Below are positions 63,325 through 64,000 of a stretch of 64,000 nucleotides of DNA, piece by piece (the first letter of the stretch is position 1; each line of letters starts with the position of its first letter). The stretch comes from Tropicibacter sp. Alg240-R139 (lineage in GTDB: Bacteria; Pseudomonadota; Alphaproteobacteria; Rhodobacterales; Rhodobacteraceae). Under the pieces are notes generated by a model, which saw only the letters and a program-made list of their open reading frames with translations, did not search any database and was not told the origin of the DNA. The stretch lies in assembly GCF_900537075.1 (NCBI RefSeq), contig NZ_UNRA01000003.1:62001-126000 (forward strand), read 5' to 3'. The translations under genes and the position numbers were made by a program.

Positions 63325-64000
63325 TCACCCCTTCCCCTCCAAATACCGCTTCTTCGCCTCTTCCTGACGGCCAAAGTCGCGGACCATTGCTTCGATGGCG
63401 ACCTCATCGCTCTTGTCGGCATAGCGGAATTCGCTGTCGGCGTAGCGGTTGATCTCTTGCAGGACCATGTCCACCGTGATCGGCACGCGCAGCTCGGAAA
63501 TCATCGCCCTCTTGGTGTCGTAGTCCTTGAACAGGAACAGCTCAGGCGTCTCCATCCATTCATCGGGCAGCTCAAAATCCATCGCGCGGACCTTGACCGC
63601 ATCGGTGATGTTCTTGATCGCGCGACCCGTGAACCGGTCATCCGCCTGCTGGATGCCCTTCAGGTACGTGCCCAGCTTGGCAATAGTGTCCAGCGGGCCG
63701 ATCTGATCCGACACCCGGTCGAACACATCCAACAACCCCTGTTCATGGGGGCGGTTGTGCCCCTCAAAACTCGCCGCCACCGCGCGTTTGATTTCCTGCG
63801 CAGCCATCAGGTCGTGATCGCCCAGGGGGATGTCGTGGTTCTTGCCCATCAGCAGCGACAGGATGTCGATGTAATCTGCGCGGCTTTGCGGCCCATCCAC
63901 CAGAAACCGCGCGCCTGCCCGCTGGCGCAGGGCGTCGTCGACATTCTCGGGGTAGTTCGAGAACATGCCGAATGTGCAGTTTCCCCGCACAACCGTATTG
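63325..64000 (-). CDS. AAA+ ATPase, C-terminal part (cut by window edge)
   Basis: At least 225 aa; the frame continues past the right edge with no stop. FGMFSNYPENVDDALRQRAG is a sensor-1 strand followed by the arginine-finger region of AAA+ enzymes, and the rest is the helical lid and C-terminal part. The Walker A and B motifs lie beyond the window. Neighbouring genes of unknown function run in the same direction. The protein probably remodels or activates a partner, but which is unknown. Confidence 0.82.
   Translation of the reverse strand, partial: NTVVRGNCTFGMFSNYPENVDDALRQRAGARFLVDGPQSRADYIDILSLLMGKNHDIPLGDHDLMAAQEIKRAVAASFEGHNRPHEQGLLDVFDRVSDQIGPLDTIAKLGTYLKGIQQADDRFTGRAIKNITDAVKVRAMDFELPDEWMETPELFLFKDYDTKRAMISELRVPITVDMVLQEINRYADSEFRYADKSDEVAIEAMVRDFGRQEEAKKRYLEGKG

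Overview
The window is a piece of a high-GC alphaproteobacterial chromosome, most likely from the Roseobacter group of Rhodobacteraceae (Ruegeria-like). Reasons: a complete xsc-pta-tauZ-soeABC sulfonate block under a MocR/TauR regulator, the alphaproteobacterial cell-cycle regulator TrcR (DUF1013), a non-pyrrolysine MttB paralogue, DUF1523/DUF5928-type proteins, and densely packed genes with many ATGA or TGATG overlaps. No rRNA, tRNA, CRISPR array, prophage or intact insertion sequence was seen. Most genes look vertically inherited; the clearest exceptions are two decayed acetyltransferase genes and one base-composition outlier near the right edge.

Layout. 0.2-1.3 kb: a cyclase-like (DUF2652) plus START-like fusion protein. 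1.5-11.5 kb: the sulfoacetaldehyde-to-sulfate operon, read leftwards: tauR, xsc (sulfoacetaldehyde + Pi to acetyl phosphate + sulfite), pta (acetyl phosphate to acetyl-CoA), tauZ (probable exporter), soeA-soeB-soeC (sulfite oxidation to sulfate with electrons to quinone). Direct-repeat boxes resembling TauR sites lie before both xsc and tauR. 11.7-13.1 kb: an ArsR regulator coupled to a PF03773 permease. 13-20.4 kb: small membrane or secreted proteins, RNase T2, TrcR, FMN reductase, OmpA lipoprotein, WYL regulator and an AraC-methyltransferase DNA repair fusion. 20.5-26.3 kb: methyltransferase, nth, adenosine kinase, a radical SAM/DUF547-lipoprotein pair and rppH. 26.5-33 kb: fadH, an MttB-family methyltransferase, small stress-type proteins and regulators. 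33-44.9 kb: OmpA, AhpD-like, CinA-like, sfsA, map, rsmD, peroxiredoxin, and the overlapping ridA/GDPD/FemAB-like/phhB run. 45-51 kb: mlaA-mlaC, a class A PBP, glnK-amtB. 51-57.7 kb: aspartate aminotransferase/mercaptopyruvate sulfurtransferase pair, a His-rich protein/HupE/anchor trio, smpB, LysR and methyltransferase. 57.7-60.2 kb: sulfotransferase and a GT14-type glycosyltransferase back to back. 60.3-64 kb: a leftward cluster of uncharacterised proteins ending in a AAA+ ATPase cut by the window edge.

The most interesting signals beyond ordinary annotation are: the paired TauR-like boxes; a dispersed intergenic element with a conserved two-hairpin design and compensatory base changes; the radical SAM/DUF547 pair, whose C-terminal cysteine pattern recalls tetraether-synthase-like enzymes; the metal-handling-looking HupE trio; the DUF2652-START fusion with class III cyclase-like metal motifs; and the AAA+/DUF6638-like/DUF1523 cluster interrupted by an AT-rich gene.
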